A stretch of DNA of 64,000 nt from JAUPKT01 sp964427855 (GCA_964427855.1 CAYRVH010000001.1:62001-126000), one strand, 5' to 3'. Shown: positions 52,156 through 62,555, counted from the stretch's first letter. Notes: a model not told the origin generated them from the letters alone. Numbers and translations are program-made.

Positions 52156-55100
52156 GTGTTTGGAAAAGTCATACATTTCAACAGAAATTCTTCTTCGACC
52201 ACACAATCTTCCAATCTGCCCTCTGAGATCACGAATCAATTTAAGAACGAGATATTAGCAAAAGGACTGCAAATTGCTGAATCCTCGCGAATTTCGCACA
52301 TCAATTTTGGACGGGAGGCGTATTTTGCCCTGGTCGCAGATTCTGCAGATAAGCCTGTATATGTACATCTGATTTTGGATCCTGTGACGAAGCTGCTATC
52401 GAGGGCGACGTGCGGCTGCTTCCGATCTTCTACAAGGACATATTGCCACCACATAGTCTCGCTGGTCCGCTATGTTCTAAGGCCTGATCCTGTGACGGGA
52501 AAATTGAGAAGCTTGTGCGACGATTTTCAGGACAGCTTCTGGTACGAGATCAGTTGGTTTGGGTACAAGAATTACGGTGATTCCCTCCTGGGTTTTCGCG
52601 CACAAGTAAATCATGGGGACGAGGGATTGCGAATCGTATTCATGGATAAGGCCGCGAGAGAAGTTCTTGCGTTCATGCCAGGGGCTTGTCTGGTGGATGA
52701 ATATCTCTATGATTTCTTCGAGATTATTAATAGAGATATCGATCCCGCGGTGTTCAAGGCCATGTATGGCCGAAAACTCAAAGACTGTCATGTCCCGTCT
52801 CAGCGGCGCAGGCCGTGGGGTTATACGACAACCGAAGAGGAAATTAACCGCAAGGGTATGAAATCGAACCGCCAACAATATGAGGACAGCATGTGGCACC
52901 GCATTGCCNNNNNNNNNNNNNNNNGTATCCGGGCGGCAGAGTAAAAATTTTCATTTCAAGTTCCTGGAACACAAAGAGGGCCTCATTGTAGAGGGCTTCG
53001 ACGAGGAGGGTTCGACGATCTTACGATTTGTTCCTCCTCGAACCGCAATCGGGGCCATCATCGAATTAGGTGAGAAGAAAGGCGTTATAGGAGAAGAACT
53101 CCCTCTTCAGACTCGATCTCTTAAAACAGGCTATAGGATAGATCTCGAAGAGGATTCCAGCCTCTGTATAACTCCGATCGTGGAAAATCCTGATCCGAAT
53201 GCTCAGGCTGCCGAGCAATATTTGTGCAGAATAGATGTGGAGCATCAACTATACGGCTCGTACTACTATTTCCCCCAGTGGGGGTTTTTTCGTATTGAAG
53301 TTCCAGGGACAAGCGGGCTGCCGGCAGAGTATTTTTCTCCGCAAAAGATTATTCGCGTGCCCCCCGATCAGATCACGCCATTTCTCGAACAGCATGGGGA
53401 CCTTTTGCGCAACGAACCGGGGATCCTGGTGGATGACGCGCTGCTGCAGCGGAAAACTGTAGAGAACTATCACGTGGTCACGGCGGATCACAAGTCGGTT
53501 ACACAAGAAGGCATTACGCTCAACATTACCTATGAATTCGGCGACTTCAGGCTCACGCTTCGAGATATTTACGAGGCAAAAAAGCACGGCAAAAAGTTTC
53601 TCATTCGGGGAGACAAATGGGTGGACACCGGCTCTGCCGAGTTTTCATGGGTCGACGCGCTGGATGAGGGCGCGGTTTCCCAGAATAATACACTCGTGTT
53701 GGGTCGAAGAGAGTATCTCCGATTCGTGGCGCTCCATGAGAGATTAGAGAAAAAGTTTTCCACTAGGAAACTCAAAGAATGGTTTACCTCGCTGGAGAGA
53801 TTAAGACCACCCAAGAGGCCGCCGGCTCTCGGGGACATGAAAGGGACGCTGCGGGGCTACCAAAAGACGGGCTACGGGTGGCTCTGGTTCTTGTATGAAA
53901 ATGGTTTCTCAGGTCTGCTATGCGACGACATGGGGCTCGGGAAGACTCACCAAGTTATGGCCCTGATGACTGGCATCCTACGACGGAAAAAGGATGCCAG
54001 TCCCGGTCCAAAATTTCTCGTCATCTGCCCTACGTCTGTTTTAAGCCACTGGAAGGACAAGGTTAATGAATATTGTCCGGTTCTGAATCCCTACGTCTAT
54101 CATGGGACAGACCGTATTATTCATGAAGCATTCCAGGAGCACACTCTCATTATCACCTCCTACGGCATAGCTCTGCGGGACATAGAGATTCTCGCAGATT
54201 TCCGATTCGAGTTGCTTGTTTTAGACGAGATCCAGGCCGTCAAAAACAAGGCGACCAAGACGTATGCCGCGGTAAAAGCCTTGGAAGCGTCCTGCACACT
54301 GGGGTTGACAGGAACCCCCATAGAAAATAGCGTCAGCGATCTCAAATCTCTCTTTGATATCATCCTTCCTGGTTATTTGCTCTCCGATTCGCAATTTGAT
54401 CAGTTCTTCCGTTGTCCAATCGACGCAGGCGACGATGGCGCCGTGGCCCGTGAGAAATTGGCCAGGCTTATCAGTCCTTTTGTCCTTAGGCGAAAAAAGG
54501 AGCAGGTACTCAAAGAGCTGCCGCGAAAGATCGAAGACATTCGCCGGTGCTCCTTGACTGCTGATCAACTGAAATTCTACAAAGATTTGGTGAACAATCA
54601 GGGCCAGGAGTTGGTGCAAAAGCTCAAAGACCCTGATGAAAAGGTCCCATACATGCATATCTTTGCCCTGCTCAATTATTTGAAGCAGGTCTGCGACCAT
54701 CCCGCGCTTCTCGAAGGCGATCGCAAGGACTACCGAAAATATTCCTCCGGCAAGTGGGATTTATTCGTAGAACTGTTGGAAGAAAGCCTTGGTTCAGGTC
54801 AAAAGGTCGTGATATTCAGCCAGTATGTGAAGATGCTTGAATTGATCGAGTCTTACCTGGCAGACAATGACATTGAATTTGCGACGATAAAGGGCCACAC
54901 GCGTAGAAGGGCGGAAGCAGTCTCCCGATTCAACACCGATCCCCGTTGCATGGTGTTTTCGGCGTCGCTCCGCGCCTCCGGTCTCGGCATCGATCTCACA
55001 GGCGCGTCCGTGGTGATACATTACGACCGGTGGTGGAATTCGGCCCGGGAAGATCAGGCGACAGACAGGGTCCATCGTATTGGTCAAAGACGAGGGGTGC

Positions 55101-55258
55101 AGGTCTTCAAGCTCGTCACTGAGGACACTCTGGAAGAAAAAATAGACCAGATCATTTCTAAGAAGAAGGAGTTGATGAACTCCATTGTGCGTCACGACGA
55201 CAAAGGGGTGCTCAAGTATTTTACGCGGGAAGACCTCATTGAACTCATGTCCATCTAA
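52156..55258 (+). CDS. SWIM zinc-finger SNF2-family helicase, interrupted by a scaffold gap
   Basis: One gene split by 16 N at 52909-52924. The 5' part (251 codons from GTG 52156, AAGGAG upstream) carries a SWIM zinc motif CGCF...YCHH. The 3' part (to 55258) has a bacterial SNF2-associated domain, then the helicase: LRGYQKTGYGWLWFLYENGFSGLLCDDMGLGKT (I), LVICPTSVLSHW (Ia), LVLDEIQAVKN (II), LTGTPIENSVSDL (III), and the C-terminal lobe KVVIFSQYVKMLELI, FSASLRASGLGIDLTGASVVIHYDRWWNSAREDQATDRVHRIGQ (V-VI). Total about 1030 residues plus the gap, as for bacterial HepA/RapA-like SNF2 proteins. Both gap edges fall on codon boundaries, so a real gap of a multiple of three bases restores one frame. 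Probable roles are chromatin or transcription-complex remodelling, or DNA repair. Confidence 0.88.
52909..52924. other. scaffold gap (16 N) inside SNF2 gene
   Basis: Sixteen undetermined bases. The reading frame before the gap ends on a codon at 52908 and the frame after it begins on a codon at 52925, so the apparent frameshift comes from the placeholder length. Confidence 0.95.
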
Positions 55259-55447
55259 TCCTCTCATAATCTTTATTTCATGGATTTGGCGCTGGTCATG
55301 TGGGGTTCAGGCGAGCGTTGCGCTGCGCAGGGCAAGATGATATAGAGCCACCGGACGCTCTCATCGCGACGGCGTAGGCTTTTACCACGGCAGCCGCATT
55401 CTTATCAAATGTTGAAACAATAGGCTGCAGCGTATAGAACGACGTGT

Positions 55448-56713
55448 ATGGATAAGATCGTGATAACCGGTGGACGCTCCCTGAGTGGCGTGGTCCCCAT
55501 CAGCGGTTCGAAGAACGCTATGCTGCCCCTGATGTGTGCATCGCTCTTGACACGAGATGAGATGATTTTCCACAGGGTGCCGACGCTCAGGGATATACGA
55601 ACGACAAAGCAGCTTTTGCTCCAGCTTGGGGTTCAGCTCGATGATTTTACGCCTGGTACGTTGCGCATCAAGGCTCGAGACATAACGGAGCACACGGCGC
55701 CGTATGAGCTTGTGAAGACGATGAGAGCGTCAGTGATGGTGCTGGGTCCGTTGATGGCTCGGGAGGGCAGGGCGGATGTGAGTTTGCCCGGGGGATGCGC
55801 CATTGGCGCAAGGCCTATTGATCAGCACCTCAAGGGCCTCGAGGCAATGGGGGCGTCAATTGAGCTGAAAAATGGCTATGTGGTTGCCCGCGCGCCGAAG
55901 TTAAAGGGGACAGATTTTACCTTTGATTTGAGCACAGTAACTGGCACGGAAAACCTTATTATGGCCGCAAGTCTGGCTCAAGGAACCACGGTTCTGCGCA
56001 ATTGTGCAGTTGAACCCGAGATTACAGAGTTAGCACATGTTATAAACAGGATGGGCGGAAGCGTCGAGGGCGCGGGGACCCCTACCATCGTCATTGAAGG
56101 ACGAGATCGACTTTCAGGGATTGTTCACGAGGTGATGCCTGACCGGATCGAGGCGGGAACCTATCTCCTGGCAGGCGCTATTACGGGCGGCGATATAACG
56201 GCTGAGGGATGCGCGCCCGAACACATTACGGCGCTGCTGGATAAGCTCGATGAAGCTGGTCTCGTGATTGAAACCGGCGTATCTTCAGCGCGAGTTGTGT
56301 CCAACGGCCGTATCAAGAGTTCGGATGTGGCGACCAACCCGTATCCAGGCTTTGCTACAGATTTCCAGGCTCAATACATGGCCCTCATGGCTCTGGCTGA
56401 TTCGAGCTGCGAAATTATCGAGAATGTATTTGAAAACCGCTTCATGCATGTGCAGGAATTGGTGCGCATGGGCGCGCGCATCCGTGTATCAGGCAAGAAG
56501 GCGCGTATTCAGGGGGTGAAGAAGCTCTCAGGGGCGCACGTACAGGCGACGGACCTACGGGCGAGCGCGTCGCTGATACTTGCGGGTTTGGCCGCTGAGG
56601 GTACGACTGAGATACACCGCGTGTACCATCTCGATCGCGGATACGACAAGATAGTGGAAAAGCTGGCACAAGTGGGCGCCGACATCCGACGAGAAAAAGA
56701 CGACATGCTCTAG
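55448..56713 (+). CDS. murA: UDP-N-acetylglucosamine 1-carboxyvinyltransferase
   Basis: A 421-residue enzyme making the first committed step of peptidoglycan synthesis: transfer of enolpyruvate from PEP to UDP-GlcNAc. Active-site features: Lys22 in GSKNA, Arg in KTMRASVMVLGPL, Cys117 in LPGGCAIGARPIDQHL, Asp in YPGFATDFQAQ, and Arg near the end in DLRASASLILAGLAAEG. Length fits MurA (about 418). Shine-Dalgarno is weak. It is followed by hisB after 38 bases, an arrangement suggesting a shared transcript. Confidence 0.97.
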   Translation: MDKIVITGGRSLSGVVPISGSKNAMLPLMCASLLTRDEMIFHRVPTLRDIRTTKQLLLQLGVQLDDFTPGTLRIKARDITEHTAPYELVKTMRASVMVLGPLMAREGRADVSLPGGCAIGARPIDQHLKGLEAMGASIELKNGYVVARAPKLKGTDFTFDLSTVTGTENLIMAASLAQGTTVLRNCAVEPEITELAHVINRMGGSVEGAGTPTIVIEGRDRLSGIVHEVMPDRIEAGTYLLAGAITGGDITAEGCAPEHITALLDKLDEAGLVIETGVSSARVVSNGRIKSSDVATNPYPGFATDFQAQYMALMALADSSCEIIENVFENRFMHVQELVRMGARIRVSGKKARIQGVKKLSGAHVQATDLRASASLILAGLAAEGTTEIHRVYHLDRGYDKIVEKLAQVGADIRREKDDML

Positions 56714-56751
56714 CCGCGAGACCCGCTGCCAAAGAAAAGGCGACAACGCGT

Positions 56752-57322
56752 ATGAGATCAGCGCAGATAACGAGAAGAACCACAGAGACTGACGTGCAAA
56801 TAACATTGTCTCTCGATGGGACAGGATCGGCGTGCATCACGACGGGCATTGGCTTTTTGGATCATATGCTGCATCACATCGCCCAGCAGGGATTATTCGA
56901 TCTGAAGGTGAAGGCTGCCGGGGATCTGCATGTAGATGATCATCACACTATCGAGGATGTCGCGCGCTGTCTTGGCGACGCATTCCGAGCGTCGCTCGGG
57001 GACAAAAGGGGTATTCGCCGTTACGGGAGCATTTTTCTTCCCATGGACGAGGCTCTGGCAGGCGTCTTTCTCGACTTTTCCGGTCGTCCTATCCTCGTGT
57101 ATCGGAATGTCCTAGCTGAGAAGAGAGGGGGGGATCGCATCCTAGACCTGGCGCATGTCTTTCTTCAAGGGTTTGCCGACCGAGCCGGGTTAACCCTTCA
57201 TGTGCGCGTCGCATCATGCAGTGGAAGCCATCTTCAAAGCGCTTGGCCGCGCTCTTCGACAGGCTGCAGAAATCGACCCGCGAACCGGTAACGTGCCTTC
57301 TACCAAGGGCGTTCTCGAGTAA
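56752..57322 (+). pseudogene. hisB: imidazoleglycerol-phosphate dehydratase, frameshifted near the 3' end
   Basis: The first 153 codons encode a normal IGPD: TTETDVQITLSLDGTG, GIGFLDHMLHHIAQQG, HVDDHHTIEDVARCLGDAF, then DLAHVFLQGFADRAGLTLHVRV. After GTC at 57208-57210 the annotated frame becomes unrelated and stops at 57291. The missing C-terminus is present one frame over from CAT at 57212: HHAVEAIFKALGRALRQA...PSTKGVLE with stop at 57320-57322. Compared with usual IGPDs about six residues (xxGxNx, including part of the second metal/active-site segment) are also absent, consistent with a 17-base deletion. Either the gene is broken or the assembly is wrong here; histidine synthesis would otherwise depend on another copy. 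Confidence 0.8.
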
Positions 57323-57395
57323 GACCACATCATTATGAGCGTGAGGCTTTGTCGAGCGTCGTTCCACAAAGGACCAAGGACAATACGAGGCGTAC

Positions 57396-58001
57396 ATGAT
57401 AGTGATTGTTGACTACGGTATGGGCAATCTCCGCAGCGTCCAGAAAGGATTTGAAAAAATCGGCGCCCATGCCATCGTATCCCGTGAGATCCGGGCGGTC
57501 AGACAGGCTGATCGCTTGGTTCTCCCAGGGGTTGGGGCCTTTGGCGAGTGTATGCGCAATCTAGATGCCTTTGGGCTCGTTGAGCCAGTAAAGGACTTCT
57601 TACGCTCGGGCCGGCCATTTCTCGGAATTTGTTTAGGGCTTCAGCTGTTGTTCGAGGAGTCGGAGGAATTCGGCCGCCACCGAGGCTTAGGCATCATCGC
57701 TGGGAAGGTGAGGGCTTTTGATCGACGCATGGGGTTGAAGATCCCCCACATGGGATGGAATCAGGTCAATGTCAAGAAGCGAAGCCCTTTATTCTATGGA
57801 GTGCCGGATGGCGCATATTTTTATTTTGTACACTCATACTATGTTGATCCCGCCGACCCGTCTGATATCTTGACCGAGACCGATTACGGGATCACGTTCA
57901 CGAGCGCGGTGGCTCGTGACAACGTGTTTGCCGTTCAGTTTCATCCTGAAAAAAGCCAAAACCATGGATTAACGCTTCTCCAAAATTTTGCGGCGCTTTG
58001 A
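57396..58001 (+). CDS. hisH: imidazole glycerol phosphate synthase, glutaminase subunit
   Basis: A 201-residue class I glutamine amidotransferase that feeds ammonia to HisF. Motifs: VDYGMGNLRSVQKGFE, LPGVGAFGECM, nucleophile Cys79 in LGICLGLQLLFEESEE, and His183/Glu185 in VQFHPEKSQ; IPHMGWNQV and FVHSYYV are HisH-typical. GAGGCG precedes the ATG. It lies 73 bases after the restored hisB frame. hisA, which often follows hisH, is not found next to it. Confidence 0.96.
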   Translation: MIVIVDYGMGNLRSVQKGFEKIGAHAIVSREIRAVRQADRLVLPGVGAFGECMRNLDAFGLVEPVKDFLRSGRPFLGICLGLQLLFEESEEFGRHRGLGIIAGKVRAFDRRMGLKIPHMGWNQVNVKKRSPLFYGVPDGAYFYFVHSYYVDPADPSDILTETDYGITFTSAVARDNVFAVQFHPEKSQNHGLTLLQNFAAL

Positions 58002-58055
58002 TGACAACCCGCGTCCGCCTCGCCTTTGAATGTACCGGGATGGCGGTGTAGCAGA

Positions 58056-59726
58056 ATGCGAGATCACAGAGCTTGTGAAAACCGCATGCGAGCCGTGTTT
58101 TGGATCACAGGTACCACCCTCGGCGGTCTTCTGGCTTACTTCACACGATATTATCTCAACACCGATGGGCTCATTTATTTAGAAATCGGGGATGCCGTGC
58201 GACGCGGAGAGTGGGACGCTCTCATTAATCATCAATGGAGCCCCGCCTACTCGGTACTCATGGGGTTGGCTCAGCAGATCTTAGGAGTGAGTCGAGACAA
58301 TGAGCTGGCATCCCTCAAGATTGTCAATTTTCTGATATTGCTCTTTACCATGGGGATGTGCGACGTGTTTCTCGCAAGTCTCCGCGCCAGCGTGATCAAT
58401 GGATCCCGAGGAAATACTGAGTCCGCGCCGTTCAGACTGCTCAGTCTGGTGATCTACTGCGCTTTTTTGGTCGCAGCCCTAATTTGGATACGGGTGCGGT
58501 TAGTGTCTCCCGACATGCTCATGCTTGGCTACCTGCTGCTCGCATTGAGTCTGATACTGCGGATCAAAACCAATGCTCACGGGTACGCAAATTTTGTCGC
58601 GTTAGGCTGCGTCCTTGGATTGGCGTATCTCACAAAGACGTACATGTTTGTCTATTCGGGCATCGTCCTGGTCTTGGCCGGCCTTGCGATGGGCGACCTC
58701 AAGAAGGCCATCCCACGAATGGGCTTAGCCCTTATCATCATGATGGTCATGAGTCTGCCATTCATCGTTTCGCTCTCTCGTGATCTTGGAAGATTTACCT
58801 ACGGAGAGGCTGGCAATTACAACTACGCCCTCTTTGTCGCAAGCCAGGGAGAACCGGTCAATCCTCCTGCCCAGTTAACGGCGAAGCCGGCAGTCTTGCT
58901 GTTCGAAGACACGCCCCATAGTTGTTTCTCCCCGGGGGCAGACATCGCCAAGCTATTCGAGGGAAGACGACCACGATTTGATGTGACTGCGCAGATTAAG
59001 GCTGTCGAAAGAAACCTGCTGATCACTGTCTCAGACAGCCCGTGGTTTTTTTTGACCCTCATATTGTGGAACTTCCTGCAACTGAAATGGGCGAAACCGA
59101 GGTTGGGAAGCATTTTTCCACTGTCTGACAGCCTCATGCTGCTGGGGGCGTCACTTTCAGGACTTCTTTTATTTTTGCTTGTGCTTGTTGAGATGCGCTA
59201 CGTTGCGCCCTTTCTCTTTCTCGGGGTGGCGGGTATGGTCCTCATCTGGCGTTACGGACCTTTAGACTGCCGAAGCAGTTTTTTCCGGGACTGCTCCTAT
59301 TATGCGCTATGCGTTGTATTCATGGCGGTTACCGCGTGGTCAGCCATCGACCAGGCTCTGAGAGCGACCAGGGGGGCTGGTTCAAAGCAGTCTTATGAAG
59401 CAATATTTCAGGAAGACATGGCGCTTGCGCAGTACATTCGCGCGCAAACAAGCCTAAGTGGTACCCGGGGAGCGATCGTGGAGAGTCATGGTATGAGCAT
59501 ATATTGGGCGAGGCTGGCAGGGGTAAAAATAGTGGCAGAAATACCGAGTATAAGAGATTATATTGACGCGACGCCCCAAGATCGCGCAAGCGCCAAGAAA
59601 AGACTACGGGAGTATTCAGTGGAATTCGTGGCGGCGCGAGGGCGCGAGTTTCATGCACTCGCATCAGAAGGATGGACTGCGGTTCCATCAACGTCCGACT
59701 ATTACGTTTTGTGGACAGGCAACTGA
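58056..59726 (+). CDS. polytopic membrane protein, GT-C glycosyltransferase-like
   Basis: A 556-residue membrane protein with about ten to twelve spans. The first periplasmic loop reads YYLNTDGLIYLEIGDAVRRGEWDALINHQWSPAYSVLMG, resembling the acidic first loop and following helix pattern of GT-C transferases of the ArnT/PMT type. A periplasmic loop of about 110 residues lies in the middle and a soluble C-terminal domain (about 460-556) follows the last span. Function is not certain; a lipid-linked sugar transferase is the best guess. Start choice among ATG 58056, ATG 58086 and TTG 58026 is unclear; 58056 is used. It is convergent with the SGNH genes. Confidence 0.75.
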   Translation: MRDHRACENRMRAVFWITGTTLGGLLAYFTRYYLNTDGLIYLEIGDAVRRGEWDALINHQWSPAYSVLMGLAQQILGVSRDNELASLKIVNFLILLFTMGMCDVFLASLRASVINGSRGNTESAPFRLLSLVIYCAFLVAALIWIRVRLVSPDMLMLGYLLLALSLILRIKTNAHGYANFVALGCVLGLAYLTKTYMFVYSGIVLVLAGLAMGDLKKAIPRMGLALIIMMVMSLPFIVSLSRDLGRFTYGEAGNYNYALFVASQGEPVNPPAQLTAKPAVLLFEDTPHSCFSPGADIAKLFEGRRPRFDVTAQIKAVERNLLITVSDSPWFFLTLILWNFLQLKWAKPRLGSIFPLSDSLMLLGASLSGLLLFLLVLVEMRYVAPFLFLGVAGMVLIWRYGPLDCRSSFFRDCSYYALCVVFMAVTAWSAIDQALRATRGAGSKQSYEAIFQEDMALAQYIRAQTSLSGTRGAIVESHGMSIYWARLAGVKIVAEIPSIRDYIDATPQDRASAKKRLREYSVEFVAARGREFHALASEGWTAVPSTSDYYVLWTGN

Positions 59727-59738
59727 GGCAACGGCGCG

Positions 59739-61010
59739 TCATTCCGGGGGGAGTACGTCCTGCAGTTTCGGGTCTTTCGCTGCCTGTTCATGCAGGAGGC
59801 GGCGTATCAACTCAGCGGTTATGCGATTTCCCTCCGCGGTGGCATGGCCGTGATACCATGAGTCAAGTTGTTGTAAAGAGGGTTTCAAGTCGGCCATTGC
59901 CCTCACAAGATCAAAAAAGACGTAATTCCGAATTTTCATGTAGTGTACCAATGGATCCGTTCTCGTTGCCCCGGTATCCAAGACTTCTCGTACATAGTCT
60001 GTATGGGGTATCAAAATAACTATGGGGTATTGGCCCCTGTTGGAGGCGGTTTCCACAAACCTATCTACGATACCGCACATCGTGGCCAGCGGTTCAGGCT
60101 CTGCATAGAGATCGAGGTTGAATGTCGGGACCACAACTCCCGGCAAAAATCTGCATAACGATGCCTTGATGCTTTTGGCGACTATGTCTTTCCAGCGAAA
60201 AAGGGAAAGGGTATAGGGAAATCTGATAGGAGGGAGACGCCGACTCCATTGATACCAATAATCATGAGCGCCGATCTGTTCGATAAAGGAAGGCTGAGTA
60301 AGCTTCTCCAACTCAGGCACCGCTTTGACAGGGTTCGGCCACAACGTGAGGTGGTCGTGGATGAACTCAAAACGGGGTTTGGTGAGCGAGAGAGGGTCAC
60401 TGTACATGTAAAAATTTCGATACACGTTCACCACCCGATTGATATTCTCGGGGAAAATACAGAGCATGACGATTCTAGCCCTTGGCGCCAAGGCCTCATG
60501 AGATGCATACAACAAGAGGGCTTGATCAGGGCCATAACCCGCAACGCCAAAGTTGAGAACGTTTTTACGCAAGGTATGGGCAAGGAAAGTCTGCCATGTC
60601 TCATCATCCCTGACTTCGTTACAATGGGTGAAAGAATCCCCGTATGAGGCGATGAGATCCACCGCGTAGTACGTGCGCGTCACCCGCTCGCCATTTTGAC
60701 CATGGCGGTATAGAACGCCTTGCTGATCTTGAAAAACGAAATATGGCGGATAAAACCACCCGAAATCTTTGCTGAAGATCTTTAGATTGACGCATTTTTG
60801 TCCTGCCTCGTGACAGTCGCCGACGGGGGCCTCGATCTGGGGGGCGACAGAAGCCGCCTTATGGGCTGCTTGTATGTAGTCGGAGGCCGTGCGGTAACGC
60901 GCTCGTTCCTGAATACGAGTAGGTATCAGCCGAAGTAGGAAAAAGGAACACAGCTCAACAAGGATTAACAGGGGAACGAAGGCGAGAACCCAAAAAATCA
61001 ATCGTTTCAA
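59739..61010 (-). CDS. membrane-anchored SGNH/GDSL-type hydrolase-like protein 1
   Basis: A 423-residue protein with one N-terminal membrane anchor (LIFWVLAFVPLLILVELCSFFLLRL) and a periplasmic SGNH-fold domain: block I ASYGDSFTHCNEV (Ser nucleophile), block II-like NFGVAGYGPDQALLLY, block III-like CIFPENINRVVN, and block V region SWYHGHATAEGNRITAELI with His. The block V Asp is not in the standard DxxH arrangement. Proteins of this type add or remove acyl groups on polysaccharides. Neighbour to a second SGNH protein and to a GT-C-like gene. Confidence 0.8.
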   Translation of the reverse strand: MKRLIFWVLAFVPLLILVELCSFFLLRLIPTRIQERARYRTASDYIQAAHKAASVAPQIEAPVGDCHEAGQKCVNLKIFSKDFGWFYPPYFVFQDQQGVLYRHGQNGERVTRTYYAVDLIASYGDSFTHCNEVRDDETWQTFLAHTLRKNVLNFGVAGYGPDQALLLYASHEALAPRARIVMLCIFPENINRVVNVYRNFYMYSDPLSLTKPRFEFIHDHLTLWPNPVKAVPELEKLTQPSFIEQIGAHDYWYQWSRRLPPIRFPYTLSLFRWKDIVAKSIKASLCRFLPGVVVPTFNLDLYAEPEPLATMCGIVDRFVETASNRGQYPIVILIPHTDYVREVLDTGATRTDPLVHYMKIRNYVFFDLVRAMADLKPSLQQLDSWYHGHATAEGNRITAELIRRLLHEQAAKDPKLQDVLPPE

Positions 61011-61097
61011 ATGGCTACACTCCTCACCTGTGAAAAAGCAGAGGTGACATACAGCAGCACGATCCCTAAGTGCGGTCTGACGTGCGCCAGCCGCTAT

Positions 61098-62339
61098 TCA
61101 TCGATCAGCGGTTCCCCTCGTCGCAGCGCTCTTTGAAGCCTCTGATCCATGAAGGCCTGCGAGGTAATGAAATAGAGCTTGAGCAGCTTCTGCATGACCT
61201 CGTCTGTTCCAATGACCGTCCTCTATATGATAAAAAAAACTAGGTGTTACCCTCATTTCTTCTGCTCGACTGCGAAACACGTCACCTAGCGACCTGAAGG
61301 GGATGCCGAGCGTCTGACACACGCTATTCAAGCGAATTTCAGGTTTTTGGAGATCCCACTGTCCTTGTTCGAGCCTGAACCGCTTCGACGTGGCTGACCA
61401 CACATGGTCATCCAACGTATAGACGCTCGGTACGTAGAAAACCACGAGGCGCGCCCCCGCTTCGGAAACCGAGTCGTGAAGCCTTTGAAGAAGACGAGTG
61501 GTCAGTGTCCATGCGTGTTCGACTTCGGGGCTGTACTGACGCGCCAAGATTTGAAAATAACGTGTGTCGCTTTCTTCTGTGTCCTGTTGGAGGTTCAAGA
61601 GTCCAAGTCGAATCAACTGCTCCTTTATGAACTTGAACAATACCAATCTTTGGAGACGAGAATGAAGAGAGGGTCTGTTTTTTGTCTGATCCTGCGTTCG
61701 CTGCGCTTCGGCAGCACCTTCAGTCGGGGCCTTTTCTAGGACGAGTCGGTCGTCCACGATGCGGAATAAAGGCTTGTATTTGCTGTACATTTCTGTAACA
61801 GAGATATTTTCTAAAACGTCATTTTCGTAGAACAAGAGCGCCACCACGTCGGGAAGGTATTTTCGTCCCTCTGTCTCAAAGAAGAGCAGCTCTTGGTCTG
61901 TGCTATATCCCACGGTACCAGCGTTGATCACCTGGTACTTGAGACCGTGAGGTAGATTGTTGAGCTGATTCTGTAGAAGCTGTGAAAACAAATCCTCGTC
62001 GTTCACCGTGTAACCTTCGGCGAATGAATCGCCCAGCACGAGTATTCTGAACACGCCTGGGGATTTTTCGTAAGAATACTCTTCACCTCTCATGCCCCGA
62101 GAATTGATGGTCTCAGTTGCAGTGAATTCCGCCGTCTTGATCAACCGTTGAGCGCCCGCCTTCTTTTTCCATCCCAACAAGGGGTCTTTCTCGTAAAAAT
62201 TTCTGTGGCTTATCTTTCGGTGATGAGGTAAGAGGTGAAGAGCGGCTTCGGCCAGGGCAACAGCAACGATAACTGCCACAGCACATACGACAAAATTCTT
62301 GGAGAACGCGGCCGGCCCACCTGTCAGAAAACGCCGCAT
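61098..62339 (-). CDS. membrane-anchored SGNH/GDSL-type hydrolase-like protein 2
   Basis: A 413-residue protein: N-terminal anchor (NFVVCAVAVIVAVALAEAAL), then SGNH domain with block I FRILVLGDSFAEGYTVNDED, block II VINAGTVGYSTDQELLFF, block III YENDVLENI, and block V IEDGHWNRRGHAEAAQAL (Asp and His in the DxH arrangement). All catalytic positions appear present. The ATG at 62339 is preferred (GAGGG upstream, anchor directly follows); the longer frame from 62480 adds 47 residues without likeness. It lies 87 bases before the first SGNH gene on the same strand and probably shares a transcript. Confidence 0.83.
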   Translation of the reverse strand: MRRFLTGGPAAFSKNFVVCAVAVIVAVALAEAALHLLPHHRKISHRNFYEKDPLLGWKKKAGAQRLIKTAEFTATETINSRGMRGEEYSYEKSPGVFRILVLGDSFAEGYTVNDEDLFSQLLQNQLNNLPHGLKYQVINAGTVGYSTDQELLFFETEGRKYLPDVVALLFYENDVLENISVTEMYSKYKPLFRIVDDRLVLEKAPTEGAAEAQRTQDQTKNRPSLHSRLQRLVLFKFIKEQLIRLGLLNLQQDTEESDTRYFQILARQYSPEVEHAWTLTTRLLQRLHDSVSEAGARLVVFYVPSVYTLDDHVWSATSKRFRLEQGQWDLQKPEIRLNSVCQTLGIPFRSLGDVFRSRAEEMRVTPSFFYHIEDGHWNRRGHAEAAQALFHYLAGLHGSEASKSAATRGTADR

Positions 62340-62555
62340 GACGCCATTTCCCTCAAACCATTTTCCACGAGATACCAATGACCGTAAAAAACCATTTGCA
62401 GATGGTCTCAAAACGCATCGTGAGATTGCTTTGCCGCAAGTGACACATTTAATGCCTATTCGTGGCTGCGCGAAGCCCAACGCGATGAAGCAGTGTCAAC
62501 CCACATCAATTGACCTAAAAGGCCGCTGTCGAATGCGAGGTTTTCTTGCAGAAGT

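Noticed and set aside
53272..53290. CCCCC-AGT-GGGGG followed by six T inside the SNF2 gene
   Set aside because: It looks like an intrinsic terminator but lies within well-supported coding sequence (YYFPQWGFFR); translating ribosomes would normally prevent folding. It might matter only for untranslated transcripts.
57208..57216. Programmed +1 frameshift in hisB
   Set aside because: There is no slippery run or shifty stop codon at the junction, and conserved residues are missing as well, which a programmed shift would not explain.
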